A stretch of 43,652 nucleotides of DNA, taken from assembly GCA_009928985.1 (NCBI GenBank), contig SABL01000010.1, positions 1 through 43,652 of the forward strand, written 5' to 3'. Within the stretch, counting starts at the first letter, position 1; each line of letters opens with the position of its first letter. The notes below the pieces were generated by a model. The model worked only from the letters and a program-made list of their open reading frames with translations, had not been told where the DNA came from and searched no databases. Of the stretch, positions 1 through 8,341 are shown piece by piece. The translations under genes and the position numbers were made by a program. The DNA comes from Clostridia bacterium. Its GTDB lineage: Bacteria; Bacillota; Clostridia; Saccharofermentanales; UBA5734.

Positions 1-633
1 CTCGATGACGCCGATCTTGTCGGAAACCTTGGCACCGCCGAGGATGGCCACGAAGGGACGTTTCGGATTGTCCAGGGCATTGCCCATGACGTCGAGTTCC
101 TTCTGGATCAGGTACCCACTGACAGCCGGCAGGTAGTTGGCCAGGCCAGCAGTCGAGGCGTGGGCGCGATGGGCGGTACCAAAGGCATCGTTAACGAAAA
201 CATCGGCCAGTGAAGCCAGTTCGCGGGCAAACGAAGGGACATTCTTGGTCTCTTCTTTATGAAAGCGGACATTTTCCAGCATGACCACTTCGCCATCCTT
301 CAGGGCGGCGACTTTGGCTTTGGCATCTTCGCCGATGACATCGGCAGCCAGGGCTACAGGCTGGCCTAAAAGTGCTGCCAGGCGGTCCACAGCCGGTTTC
401 ATCGAGAATTTGGCTTCCGGTCCGCTTTTCGGACGGCCCAGGTGGGAAACAAGAACGACCTTGGCACCCTGTTTGACCAGGTAGCTGATGGTCGGCAGTG
501 CCGCACGGATACGTTTGTCATCCGTGATTTCACCGGTTTTTTTGTCAAGTGGCACGTTAAAGTCGACGCGAACGATGACACGTTTGCCGGATACCTGGAT
601 GTCCTCGACAGATTTTTTCAGAACCATTGCCAT
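1..633 (-). CDS. pgk: Phosphoglycerate kinase, N-terminal half (cut by window edge)
   Basis: Glycolytic enzyme that transfers phosphate between 1,3-bisphosphoglycerate and ADP in the cytoplasm. The 211 visible codons match the family N-terminal domain in order: RVDFNVPLD near residue 23, the substrate-binding SHLGRPK near residue 64, ENVRFHKEE near 120, [14 protein letters not shown] near 150, and [16 protein letters not shown] at the edge. About 390-400 residues are usual, so roughly half the gene is present. The start at 633 is chosen because AGGAG lies 10 bases upstream; a second in-frame ATG two codons later is less well placed. A good promoter is at 679-707. It is transcribed away from the glycosyltransferase operon. 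Certain as a family. Confidence 0.97.
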   Translation of the reverse strand, partial: MAMVLKKSVEDIQVSGKRVIVRVDFNVPLDKKTGEITDDKRIRAALPTISYLVKQGAKVVLVSHLGRPKSGPEAKFSMKPAVDRLAALLGQPVALAADVIGEDAKAKVAALKDGEVVMLENVRFHKEETKNVPSFARELASLADVFVNDAFGTAHRAHASTAGLANYLPAVSGYLIQKELDVMGNALDNPKRPFVAILGGAKVSDKIGVIE

Positions 634-678
634 TTTAGTCACACTCCTGTTTATCTTATGCGCTGAACAGTACACCAT

Positions 679-707
679 ATCATAACGCCGCGGGCCATTC
701 TTTTCAA
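679..707 (-). promoter_or_regulatory. pgk promoter (-35 TTGAAA, 17 bp, -10 TATGAT)
   Basis: Read on the minus strand, TTGAAA (707-702) and TATGAT (684-679) are separated by exactly 17 bases, about 45 bases upstream of the pgk start. A CGGGCC/GGCCCG inverted repeat (691-696 and 715-720) straddles the -35 element and could be an operator. Confidence 0.65.
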
Positions 708-795
708 TCGAAAGGGCCCGAAAAGGGTTGAATTCGAATCTATTTCGTCGTTTCGACAGGATTTGCTGCTGATTTGGCCAGGTGGATTTCCCTGT

Positions 796-825
796 TTGAC
801 GCTCTCTTCCCAGCTGTGGCAAAAT
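796..825 (+). promoter_or_regulatory. Probable promoter of the glycosyltransferase operon
   Basis: TTGACG (796-801) and CAAAAT (820-825) are 18 bases apart. The predicted transcript starts near 832 and includes the AGGAGG ribosome site before the TTG start at 854. The -10 element is only a 4/6 match. Confidence 0.45.
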
Positions 826-853
826 GCAACTAATCACAGGAGGTCCAAACAGC

Positions 854-1792
854 TTGAAAATTTCACTCCTGATTCCTTTTTATAATGAAGAGCAGCAGAT
901 CCCGCTGACATTGGCGACCGTGGTTCCGATTCTTGAAGGCACCGGCCACGATTTTGAACTGGTTTTGGTGGACGATGGCTCACGTGACCAGACCTGGCAA
1001 TCGATCCTTCAGGCCAGTCAGGTGGACAGCCGGATCCATGGCATCCGTTTTTCCCGCAATTTCGGCAAAGAAGCCGCAATTTGCGCCGCTCTCGATGCTT
1101 CGACCGGTGATGCCGTAATCCTGATGGATGGTGATCTGCAGCATCCGCCCCAGCATATCCCGGATATGATCAAACTCTGGCAATCCGGTTACGAGGTGGT
1201 CGAGGGAATCAAAGTCACCCGGGGCAAGGAAAGCCTTGGCAGCCGATTGAATGCCCAGGTCTTTTATGGACTGTTCCACTGGTTTTCCGGCTATGACTTG
1301 CGCAACGCCTCGGATTTCAAACTCCTGGACCGCCGTGTTGTCCAGGAATGGCGCAAGCTTGGTGAGCATGATACTTTTTTCCGTGGTTTGTCGGCCTGGC
1401 TCGGTTTCAAGCGCACCACCTTCCCCTTTGAGGTAGCTTCCCGCCAGGTGGGTGGCAGCCGCTGGTCGATTTTCAAGCTAATGGGCCTGAGCATCAATGC
1501 CATCACCAGTTTCTCGGTCATGCCACTGCAATTTGTCTCTGTGCTCGGAGCCCTGATGTTGTTTGGTTCCGTCTTGCTGGCGGTCCAGACGCTGGTCAAC
1601 TGGTTTTCCGGTCATGCCGCCAGTGGATTCACCACCGTTATCCTGCTCCAGCTTTTGATCGGAGGCAGTCTGATGCTGAGCCTGGGACTCATTGGCATCT
1701 ACATCGCCCGGATTTTCACCGAGGTCAAAGGCCGGCCGCGCTACATCGTCGGTGCCACGACGCCTCCGGTTGCCCGTTCTTCTGACGACTGA
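854..1792 (+). CDS. Family 2 glycosyltransferase (GtrB/DPM1/ArnC type)
   Basis: Probably moves a sugar from a nucleotide donor to a polyprenyl phosphate carrier at the inner face of the membrane, as GtrB, ArnC and DPM1 relatives do. A GT-A fold begins at [16 protein letters not shown] lies near residue 40, the metal-binding MDGDLQHPP near 95, and QVGGSRWS near 198. Two C-terminal membrane helices follow (about 220-242 and 256-280). An upstream in-frame ATG (824) exists, but AGGAGG at 839-844 sits 10 bases before TTG 854, which also removes ten non-conserved residues and gives 312 aa. The next gene is a GT-C-like membrane protein 7 bases downstream, so the pair may make and use a lipid-linked sugar. 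The sugar and acceptor cannot be read from the sequence. Confidence 0.92.
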   Translation: MKISLLIPFYNEEQQIPLTLATVVPILEGTGHDFELVLVDDGSRDQTWQSILQASQVDSRIHGIRFSRNFGKEAAICAALDASTGDAVILMDGDLQHPPQHIPDMIKLWQSGYEVVEGIKVTRGKESLGSRLNAQVFYGLFHWFSGYDLRNASDFKLLDRRVVQEWRKLGEHDTFFRGLSAWLGFKRTTFPFEVASRQVGGSRWSIFKLMGLSINAITSFSVMPLQFVSVLGALMLFGSVLLAVQTLVNWFSGHAASGFTTVILLQLLIGGSLMLSLGLIGIYIARIFTEVKGRPRYIVGATTPPVARSSDD

Positions 1793-1799
1793 TTTTTGC

Positions 1800-3905
1800 A
1801 TGGCTGCCATTCTTTTTCTCATCTTGGCCTGGCTGTCCGGCACCTTGCTGCTGCAAAAGACAGTCGGGCCTTTTGAATGTCTGAACGTGCCGGAAAAAGC
1901 CCTCCGGCTGGCCGGTCTCTGGGCTGCAGGCTTGTGGACCGGACTGCTGCCGGTCACCCTTCTGACCTATTTCACAGCAACGTGGTCTGCCAAGGTTTTC
2001 CAGCATACCTACCCGTTGCAGCTGGCCAATATCCTCCTGATGTCCGAAATGGGACTGGTCCTGGTCTTTGCTGCCTGGCCACATGCAAGATCGATCTGGT
2101 CCCGCTCCGGCCGTCCTTTGAACCTGCGCCCGGTTCTCGCCCCGCGCAGCTGGCCGTCCGGGACAGGATGGACTGCTGGCCTGGTTTTTGCCAGCCTGGC
2201 CCTGGCCAGTTTCCTGATGTGGGATTCTTTTGTGATCGAGCAAGGACAGCTGGCAGCAGGATATTCGATTTTTGGCGATTTCGCCCCCCATACAGCCCTG
2301 GTTCGTTCGTTTGCGGTGGGTTGGAACTGGCCTACCGGTTATCCGCACTTTGCCGGGGATGGAATTCACTATCATTTCCTGTTTTATTTCCTCTGCGCCA
2401 ACCTCCACTACCTGGGGCTGCCGATGGACTGGTCGATCAATCTGCCGAGCATCCTGTCGTTCATGAGTGTGGTCATCTTGCTGGCGCTCCTGGCCCGGGC
2501 CGTGATGCACCGGGTCCTGGCTGCCATCCTGGCACCGGTCTTGTTTTTCTTGCGCAGTTCCTTCGCCTTGCCGTTGGAAATTGGCCAACAATGGCGCTTG
2601 GATGCCGAAACCGTAGCAGATGTGTCCGTTCTGTCCCGTCTTGGACGCGTGACGCGAACGCTCTGGGAAATGGACCATTTCATCGGAACGACACCTCACG
2701 ATGCCTGGGGCCTGTGGACCCTGAATGTCTACATCAACCAGCGCCATTTTCTGTCTGGTCTGGCGATCCTGATTCTTCTGATCCTGCTGATGCTCCCCGA
2801 TTTGTCAAAGCCGGCCGCACGCTGGCGCACACCCGTACTGGATTTCCCGGGCACGCCTGCTCTCTGGCTTTCGGAAGCCAAGGCCAGCCTCAAAGCCATG
2901 CATGCCCGGCAGATCGTCGCCAGTCTGGTCTGGATCTGCCTGCCTTTCTGGCATGGTTCAATCCTGGTGGCCAGCTTGCTGGTTCTACTGACCTGGTGGT
3001 TATTCCTGAACCGCCGCTTTGTCTGGTCATTGGCCGGTGGACTCGCACTGGCCTCGGCAGTGATCCAGATCCGGTTTTTTGCTGGATCTGGCACTGAGAG
3101 CTCAGCCGTGAATGTGCAGAGATTCTGGGGCTTCATTGCCGAAGACACGTCCTGGGCTGGGGTCTTGCTCTACTTGCTCGTGGTCACAGGTCTGGCCTTG
3201 CCGGTCGGATGGATCGCCGCATTGGAGCTTGGCCGTCTGGCGCGCCTGCTGATGGCCGCCAGTACGGTCCTGATCCTGTTCTTGTTTTCAGTCTCTCTCA
3301 CAGTCGATGTGACGGCCAATCACAAATACCTGATCATCGCGCTGTTGCTTGCCAGCGTGCCGTTGGCTGGTGTACTGGCAAGACTGCTGGCGCACCGTTC
3401 TGTTGCAGCAAAAATCCTGGCAATCGGTCTGATTGTCGTCCTGACTGGCACGGGGCTTCATGAAATCAGGCTGCTCACCAACATCAACCGCAACAAGTTG
3501 CCGCTTCCGCTCGAGTCTCCTGTGGTCAGCTGGATCATGGAGCAGACACCGCCACGTTCCATTTTCCTGACAGCCCCCTATCATTACCATGCCTTTTTTT
3601 ATTCCGGACGTCAGGCTTACTATGGACATGCCTACTATGCCTGGTCAGCCGGCCATGACACGGCAGAGCGGGAAACGCTGGTTAAAACGCTCTTGTCCAG
3701 CACGGAAGAGAACTGGCCTTTGGTCATCGAAGTGTTAAAAGACCAGAAGATCGATTACCTCCTGATTGATGATGACTTGCGCAACCACCCGGATTTTCGC
3801 GTCAACGAGGCCTTTTTCAATGCTCATTTCCAGCGAGTTGCCGAATTTCCAGAACAAGCAAATACCGTTATCTATGATTTGCGGAAATGGAGAGATCTCG
3901 CATGA
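1800..3905 (+). CDS. Polytopic membrane protein, GT-C glycosyltransferase-like
   Basis: About 701 aa with at least ten hydrophobic segments and an extracytoplasmic C-terminal domain (from about residue 570) that has the DYLLIDDDLR pattern common in large GT-C-like membrane proteins. The loop after the early helices contains GDFAPHTALVRSF and GDGIHYHFLFYF, with acidic residues placed where GT-C enzymes carry their catalytic aspartate. Inference: it transfers a sugar from a lipid carrier outside the membrane, using carrier made by the adjacent GT2 enzyme. The start is uncertain: ATG 1800 follows the upstream stop by 7 bases with no clear ribosome site, and a TTG at 1770 would overlap the upstream gene and lengthen the first helix. 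Its stop overlaps the next start as ATGA, so translation is probably coupled. Confidence 0.75.
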   Translation: MAAILFLILAWLSGTLLLQKTVGPFECLNVPEKALRLAGLWAAGLWTGLLPVTLLTYFTATWSAKVFQHTYPLQLANILLMSEMGLVLVFAAWPHARSIWSRSGRPLNLRPVLAPRSWPSGTGWTAGLVFASLALASFLMWDSFVIEQGQLAAGYSIFGDFAPHTALVRSFAVGWNWPTGYPHFAGDGIHYHFLFYFLCANLHYLGLPMDWSINLPSILSFMSVVILLALLARAVMHRVLAAILAPVLFFLRSSFALPLEIGQQWRLDAETVADVSVLSRLGRVTRTLWEMDHFIGTTPHDAWGLWTLNVYINQRHFLSGLAILILLILLMLPDLSKPAARWRTPVLDFPGTPALWLSEAKASLKAMHARQIVASLVWICLPFWHGSILVASLLVLLTWWLFLNRRFVWSLAGGLALASAVIQIRFFAGSGTESSAVNVQRFWGFIAEDTSWAGVLLYLLVVTGLALPVGWIAALELGRLARLLMAASTVLILFLFSVSLTVDVTANHKYLIIALLLASVPLAGVLARLLAHRSVAAKILAIGLIVVLTGTGLHEIRLLTNINRNKLPLPLESPVVSWIMEQTPPRSIFLTAPYHYHAFFYSGRQAYYGHAYYAWSAGHDTAERETLVKTLLSSTEENWPLVIEVLKDQKIDYLLIDDDLRNHPDFRVNEAFFNAHFQRVAEFPEQANTVIYDLRKWRDLA

Positions 3906-5623
3906 TCATTCCTGTCATCTGGCACAGCCAACAAGAATCGGATCTGGTCCCTGCCTGGGGTTCAAAGATTCCTCCTGCATTTCCGGCGCAAAGTCCGTTT
4001 GCAGCAAAGCTGCAGCAGGAGGTGCTGGATGCTTGGCGTGTGCTCTGCGAAAACGAAGCCCATTTGTTGCATCTGGACGCCATCGGTCCCGAATGCCTGC
4101 ATCTGCAGGATGAGTCCAGGATCCATCTGGTGCTGGCGGGACCTATGGAAATCAGGCAGATTTGGCCTTTGGTGCACGAGGTGCTGGTGCTTCCTCTGGA
4201 AGGAGGCCTGACAGAATCGTGGCTGCCAGTCGATTTGAATTGGACGGGATACGGCGAGGTGCGAACCAGCAGCAGGGGCACTTGGCTGCGCCGCTTGTCT
4301 GCCGCTGAAAAGATGGATCAGCTGGTACGGGCAGGTGGTTGCGATTTGCATCTGCATACAACGGCTTCCGACGGCACCGATACACCACAAGAATTGTTTG
4401 CGCGGATCAAGGCCAATCGACTGTCCAGCTTTGCTGTGACCGACCACGATCTGCTGGACAGTCTGGACACCATGATCGATCTGGTGCAAGCATCCTGCAG
4501 GAACAGCGACGACCCTTATTGTCCTGTTTTTGTACCCGGCGTGGAAATATCGGTTTCCGAAGGCCGCGAATTGCACATCCTGGGCTATTTCCCAAACGGG
4601 GGACATCACCAGCTCAATGACTTCCTGACACAGCAACGCCAGGCCCGCCACGAACGCAATACAGCGATGGTCTTGCAGCTGCAACGCCTGGGCTATGACA
4701 TCACCCTTCCCGATCTGATCGACAAGGGCCAGGGCGTCGTAGGCCGGATGCAGGCGGCGCTTTTGCTGACCGAGCGCGGCTACACGCGATCAACCCAGGA
4801 AGCATTCGAACACGTGCTGGGATTTGGCAAGCCTGGGTATATCGAAAGGCCCAGGCCAAACCTTGCCCAGGCAGTCTGGCAGATCCGGCAGGCTGGCGGC
4901 GTGCCTGTACTGGCGCATCCGGCGGTTTACCACTGGTGCGGTGAACGAGCAATTGTGGATGAAAAACTGGTCAAAAAGCTCAAGGACGCCAAAAGCAAAG
5001 GCCTCCTCGGTGTAGAGGCTTTTCATGGCGAAGCCAGCCGGGAAGCCTGTCTCGAAATCTCAGCAGCTGCCCGCTACCTCGGGCTCGTCCGGACCTGTGG
5101 CAGCGACGACCATGGCACCAACAAAAAGCACACCACCCTGTATCATAAGGATACCCATTTTCTGGCCGGCCGAGAAATTCTGGTGGTAGGAGCTTTGATC
5201 CGGAGAAATGAAAACCGGTGGCTGGTCTTGGAGGACTATCCGGGTCTAGCAGCGCCGCAGGATTCCAGCCACGCACATTTTTTACTCGCCCGGCGTGCAA
5301 CGACAGGTCATGGGCTGGGGAAATGGGAGTTGCCAGGTGGCAAAGTTGAGGTTGGCGAAAACCCCAGGGACGCTTTGCGCCGGGAAATCCGGGAAGAAAT
5401 GGGACTTGATACCGAAGTTGGTCCATTAGCTGAATTGCTGACACACGATTACGATGGATTCAGGATTATCCTGGCTTGCTTTGGTGTCAGGCTCCTGGAA
5501 GGACCTTTGCAGATGACAGCGCATGACCAGATGATATGGGCCACTGCTCATGAAGCCCTGCATCTGGACGTTCTCGCGGCAGACGTAGCCTTGTTTGAGG
5601 AACTGGCTAGACAGGATCGCTAG
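3902..5623 (+). CDS. PHP phosphoesterase - Nudix hydrolase fusion protein
   Basis: 573 aa in three parts. Residues 1-140 match nothing I recognise. A PHP metal-dependent phosphoesterase domain starts at CDLHLHTTASDG (about 147-158), continues with FAVTDHD and VPGVEIS, and contains the later PHP signatures VLAHPAVY and TCGSDDHG. A Nudix domain fills the C-terminus with a perfect Nudix box (about 479-501: GGKVEVGE, then REIREEMGL). PHP proteins hydrolyse phosphoesters such as 3',5'-nucleotides; Nudix proteins cleave nucleoside diphosphates linked to another moiety. A single chain could act on a substrate in two steps, but the substrate is unknown. Start: ATG 3902 overlaps the upstream stop and has GGAGAG seven bases before it. 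The final TAG shares the palindrome CTAG with the stop of the convergent gene. Confidence 0.88.
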   Translation: MIIPVIWHSQQESDLVPAWGSKIPPAFPAQSPFAAKLQQEVLDAWRVLCENEAHLLHLDAIGPECLHLQDESRIHLVLAGPMEIRQIWPLVHEVLVLPLEGGLTESWLPVDLNWTGYGEVRTSSRGTWLRRLSAAEKMDQLVRAGGCDLHLHTTASDGTDTPQELFARIKANRLSSFAVTDHDLLDSLDTMIDLVQASCRNSDDPYCPVFVPGVEISVSEGRELHILGYFPNGGHHQLNDFLTQQRQARHERNTAMVLQLQRLGYDITLPDLIDKGQGVVGRMQAALLLTERGYTRSTQEAFEHVLGFGKPGYIERPRPNLAQAVWQIRQAGGVPVLAHPAVYHWCGERAIVDEKLVKKLKDAKSKGLLGVEAFHGEASREACLEISAAARYLGLVRTCGSDDHGTNKKHTTLYHKDTHFLAGREILVVGALIRRNENRWLVLEDYPGLAAPQDSSHAHFLLARRATTGHGLGKWELPGGKVEVGENPRDALRREIREEMGLDTEVGPLAELLTHDYDGFRIILACFGVRLLEGPLQMTAHDQMIWATAHEALHLDVLAADVALFEELARQDR

Positions 5624-7176
5624 TCACTCAGTCCGGCCGCTGCGGAAGTCGCAGGTTGCGGTTGGGCGACTTTGACAGATGGACCCATTTCATAAATTCC
5701 CTGGATCGGCCGATAGTAGCTTTTGAATAAAACCTCTTCGCGGACCACTTGACCGTTCTGGGAATAGACTTTGTAAGCCGTTGCGCGCTGGCCGGTGCGC
5801 CCTGCCCGGATTTCAACCACCTGGCCAGGTGCCAGGCCAGGATTAGCTTTGTAAACTGGGGGCTCAACCGGAATCGTCGCATCTCGGGTGGAGCGCAGGC
5901 TGATCGTCAGGCCCTCATCCAGTTGACGGCCATAGATTTTGACCGTCAGTTTGGGTTTTTCATACGAAGCGACAATCCCGAGCGGGAAGTCGGTATTGTT
6001 CTGGAATTTGAAATCGGGGCCGAACCAATCGATGGTCGCATCCAGGCCCACAGCAGTATAGCTGCTGGGCCAGGAGTGGGGGGCTCGTTCCACCAGCTTG
6101 TAATCAGACATCATGGCGGCCTGCATGACGGTGGTTGTCACTTGGCAAACACCACCGCCCAAATCCTTGACCAGAGCTCCATTCAGGATGACACCAGCTT
6201 CCATGAAGCCTCGTTCAGCCGTTCTCCGGCCGACTACTTCATTAAACGAAAACGTATCACCTGGCTGGAGCAACGTGCCGTGGATGATATCGCTGGCCAG
6301 TTTCAAGTTGTTGTCCCGTGGCGGATCAGCCTTGTAAGCATACGTGGTCGCCGAGCCGAGTGGCCCAAGTGCAGCTTCTATTTCAGCTGCTGCAAGGCCC
6401 AGGATCTCTTTTTCTGATTCAATTGTCACCTGCGCCTGGTAGTGTCCCTGATGCAATTGCTCGAGAACTTTGGCCACCACCTCGACCGGATCGGTCTTGC
6501 GGCCGATGATCCGGTCACTGATTGTAAACGCACCTGTTTCGGGTTCAAAAGCTGTCGCAACAGCTGCCTGGGCAGTCACCTGCTGGGTCTCGACAAACGC
6601 AGTGATCGCATCGGCCGTGCGGGCTGAATCATAGGTCAGGGTTGTTTCCAGATGGAGGGGTGCGGTTTTCAATTGCTCGACCTGGTTAAAAAGGTCAAGA
6701 ACCCGGGCACGCTCATCTGTTTGTGCGCTGATGCGCCCGGCCTGGTAGGCTTGTTCCAGCACGGCAGCGGAATTGTCAGCAAATCCGATCGCTGCAGCAT
6801 CCAGAACGAGTTCCTGATCATCAATGCGGACCTTCAGGGCAACCGTCTTGGCTTTTTCGTCCCGGCTGGCCTGGAACTGTGCCCTGGCCTGAGCGAGCGT
6901 CTGTCCGGAAAGATCGATGCCATCGACAAATACACCCGGATAAAAAGCATCTGTATCCAACGCTGATCTTTTCTGCTGATAGTCTTCGTAGGCAACGGAC
7001 TCGGAGACACGGATGGCTTCACGCACTCCAGCCTGATACGTCAGGATAGCAACAATCGCCCCGCCGAGGAGGAGGACACCAAAAATCGAAAGGGATAGAG
7101 CAAACCAGAAGCGGCCAGAGGTGGGTTCAGGAGCGACCGAACTGTGGTGTGCGGGCTCCTGTTGGGTGAAAGACAT
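5620..7176 (-). CDS. VanW family membrane-anchored wall protein
   Basis: 518 aa with one N-terminal membrane helix (about 25-47) and the rest outside. A repeat resembling the peptidoglycan-binding type 4 domain covers about 60-270 (FYPGVFVDGIDLSGQTLAQA). The VanW domain runs about 285-410 with the family hallmarks LLQPGDTFSFNEVVG, DLGGGVCQVTTT and APHSWPSSYTAVGLDA. A G5-like beta segment (about 430-490) follows. VanW occurs in some vancomycin-resistance clusters but is widespread in Clostridia as a wall protein of unknown activity, so resistance should not be inferred. The start has AAAGGA nine bases upstream. It lies 48 bases after the NlpC/P60 gene and is probably cotranscribed with it. Confidence 0.9.
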   Translation of the reverse strand: MSFTQQEPAHHSSVAPEPTSGRFWFALSLSIFGVLLLGGAIVAILTYQAGVREAIRVSESVAYEDYQQKRSALDTDAFYPGVFVDGIDLSGQTLAQARAQFQASRDEKAKTVALKVRIDDQELVLDAAAIGFADNSAAVLEQAYQAGRISAQTDERARVLDLFNQVEQLKTAPLHLETTLTYDSARTADAITAFVETQQVTAQAAVATAFEPETGAFTISDRIIGRKTDPVEVVAKVLEQLHQGHYQAQVTIESEKEILGLAAAEIEAALGPLGSATTYAYKADPPRDNNLKLASDIIHGTLLQPGDTFSFNEVVGRRTAERGFMEAGVILNGALVKDLGGGVCQVTTTVMQAAMMSDYKLVERAPHSWPSSYTAVGLDATIDWFGPDFKFQNNTDFPLGIVASYEKPKLTVKIYGRQLDEGLTISLRSTRDATIPVEPPVYKANPGLAPGQVVEIRAGRTGQRATAYKVYSQNGQVVREEVLFKSYYRPIQGIYEMGPSVKVAQPQPATSAAAGLSD

Positions 7177-7224
7177 GGAGGGAATCCTTTCGTTGATAAC
7201 AAAGCCGTCAGGGGACGCTGGTTT

Positions 7225-8151
7225 TTACGGGATGATGCGCCGGATGGTTGTAATCGGATTGGAGCTGAAACTGGCCACCAATTCACAAACCTCACCCCGG
7301 GAGCGGGAGGCATTGACGTAATGGCCGCCACCAACATACAAGCCGACATGATCGACCGAGCCATTGTAATCCCAGTCAAAACACAAAATATCGCCGATCT
7401 TGATTTCGGATGACTTGACGGCTGTGCCAGTCCTTGCCTGATCGCTGGCTTTGTGCGGCAGGCTGATGCCGAAAATCTCATCGTAAATGTAGAGCGTGAA
7501 GCCGGAACAGTCCAGACCAGCTGATGTCGTACCACCCAGGACATAAGGCACGCCAATCAGGGTGCGGGACAGGTCCTTGAGGGCTGTTTCCTGATTCGAA
7601 CTCAACCCGCTGGAACTTTTCTCTGGCTCGGGTGTGGGAGTTGGCGTGGGAGTCGGGGCAGGGGTTGACGTAGCGGTAGGATCAGGTGTGGTCACAGCCA
7701 GGGCTGGTACCGGATCCTGGTCTGCCGGATCGGATTCAGCTGCAGGGGTCGTGTCATTTGGTTCAATGGCTTGGGCCGTGTCAACTTTTTCCTCGAGCAG
7801 AGCCTGGGCACTGAGTCCACGGCTCAAAGCCTCGGGGCCAGAAAAATCGGGAGCCTGTCCGGTGAGGATGAATGCTTCTTGTGGCTGTTCCTGCTGGCCT
7901 ATTTGAGTTTGGCTCGAATCGGTGCCCAAGACAGAACCGGCCGCAGGGGCAATTGCAGCTCCACTGCCAACCGTCCAGTGCAAGACCAGACTGGCCGTGA
8001 TGACAAGGACAGTCACAGATGGAAGGTGATGCTTGATCTTGTCTGCGAAGGATGACTTATTCAAAGGGAAAAAGTCGATTTTGGGACCAATATCATAGAA
8101 GCGGACAACAGGCGTTGCCGTGGAGTTACGGTGTAGTTGGTTTTTTTTCAT
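7225..8151 (-). CDS. NlpC/P60 peptidoglycan endopeptidase, membrane anchored
   Basis: 308 aa. A cytoplasmic tail of about 40 residues precedes one membrane helix (about 44-66), then a low-complexity external linker rich in Pro, Thr, Ala and Glu with a Thr-Pro repeat (about 155-175), then an NlpC/P60 domain (about 190-308). The catalytic cysteine is in LDCSGF (near 215) and the histidine in DHVGLYVGGGHYV (near 267). The family cleaves peptide stems of peptidoglycan, usually the D-Glu to diamino acid bond. The long linker would let the enzyme reach into the wall. First gene of a two-gene unit with the VanW protein. There is a long upstream leader of about 100 bases with TATAAT at 8256-8261. Confidence 0.92.
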   Translation of the reverse strand: MKKNQLHRNSTATPVVRFYDIGPKIDFFPLNKSSFADKIKHHLPSVTVLVITASLVLHWTVGSGAAIAPAAGSVLGTDSSQTQIGQQEQPQEAFILTGQAPDFSGPEALSRGLSAQALLEEKVDTAQAIEPNDTTPAAESDPADQDPVPALAVTTPDPTATSTPAPTPTPTPTPEPEKSSSGLSSNQETALKDLSRTLIGVPYVLGGTTSAGLDCSGFTLYIYDEIFGISLPHKASDQARTGTAVKSSEIKIGDILCFDWDYNGSVDHVGLYVGGGHYVNASRSRGEVCELVASFSSNPITTIRRIIP

Positions 8152-8255
8152 TGCTTCGATTCACGCTTTCTGGATCACGTTGTCTGGTCCCAAGGTGACA
8201 GTCCTGACCCGGGCAATCTCAAAAGGGCATGGTCATCGATGGTAAATCTGAGTCA

Positions 8256-8261
8256 ATTATA
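8256..8261 (-). promoter_or_regulatory. Perfect -10 hexamer upstream of the NlpC/P60 gene
   Basis: TATAAT on the minus strand, 105 bases before the start codon. I find no matching -35 element 16-18 bases upstream, so this is only a candidate promoter. Confidence 0.35.
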
Positions 8262-8304
8262 GCCGCGCAATGAGTTTTTGGCTACGGTTTCCCTGCTTTT
8301 ATCA

Positions 8305-8333
8305 TGAAACTGAAACAAATCCGGCTGGATTTG
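8305..8333 (-). terminator. Weak intrinsic terminator after rlmD
   Basis: On the minus strand CAAATCC and GGATTTG (8333-8316) form a 7-bp stem with a 4-base loop, followed by TTTCAGTTTC. It lies 8 bases after the rlmD stop. Confidence 0.5.
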
Positions 8334-8341
8334 CCGGCAGG

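Noticed and set aside
1725-2747. Open frame of 340 codons on minus within the GT-C-like gene
   Set aside because: Rich in Gln, Pro, Arg and Gly, as expected from the complement of a membrane protein gene.
1877-3097. Open frame of 406 codons on plus in another frame of the GT-C-like gene
   Set aside because: Out-of-frame reading of the same gene, Pro/Gly/Arg rich, with no ribosome site and no domain; the hydrophobic frame is the real one.
5620-7176. Vancomycin-resistance locus because of the VanW domain
   Set aside because: No vanH, vanA/B, vanX or vanY homologue is nearby; VanW domains are common wall proteins in Clostridia.
7620-7700. Short repeats in the NlpC/P60 gene as a possible CRISPR or minisatellite
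   Set aside because: They are codons of the Thr-Pro linker and lack equal spacers.
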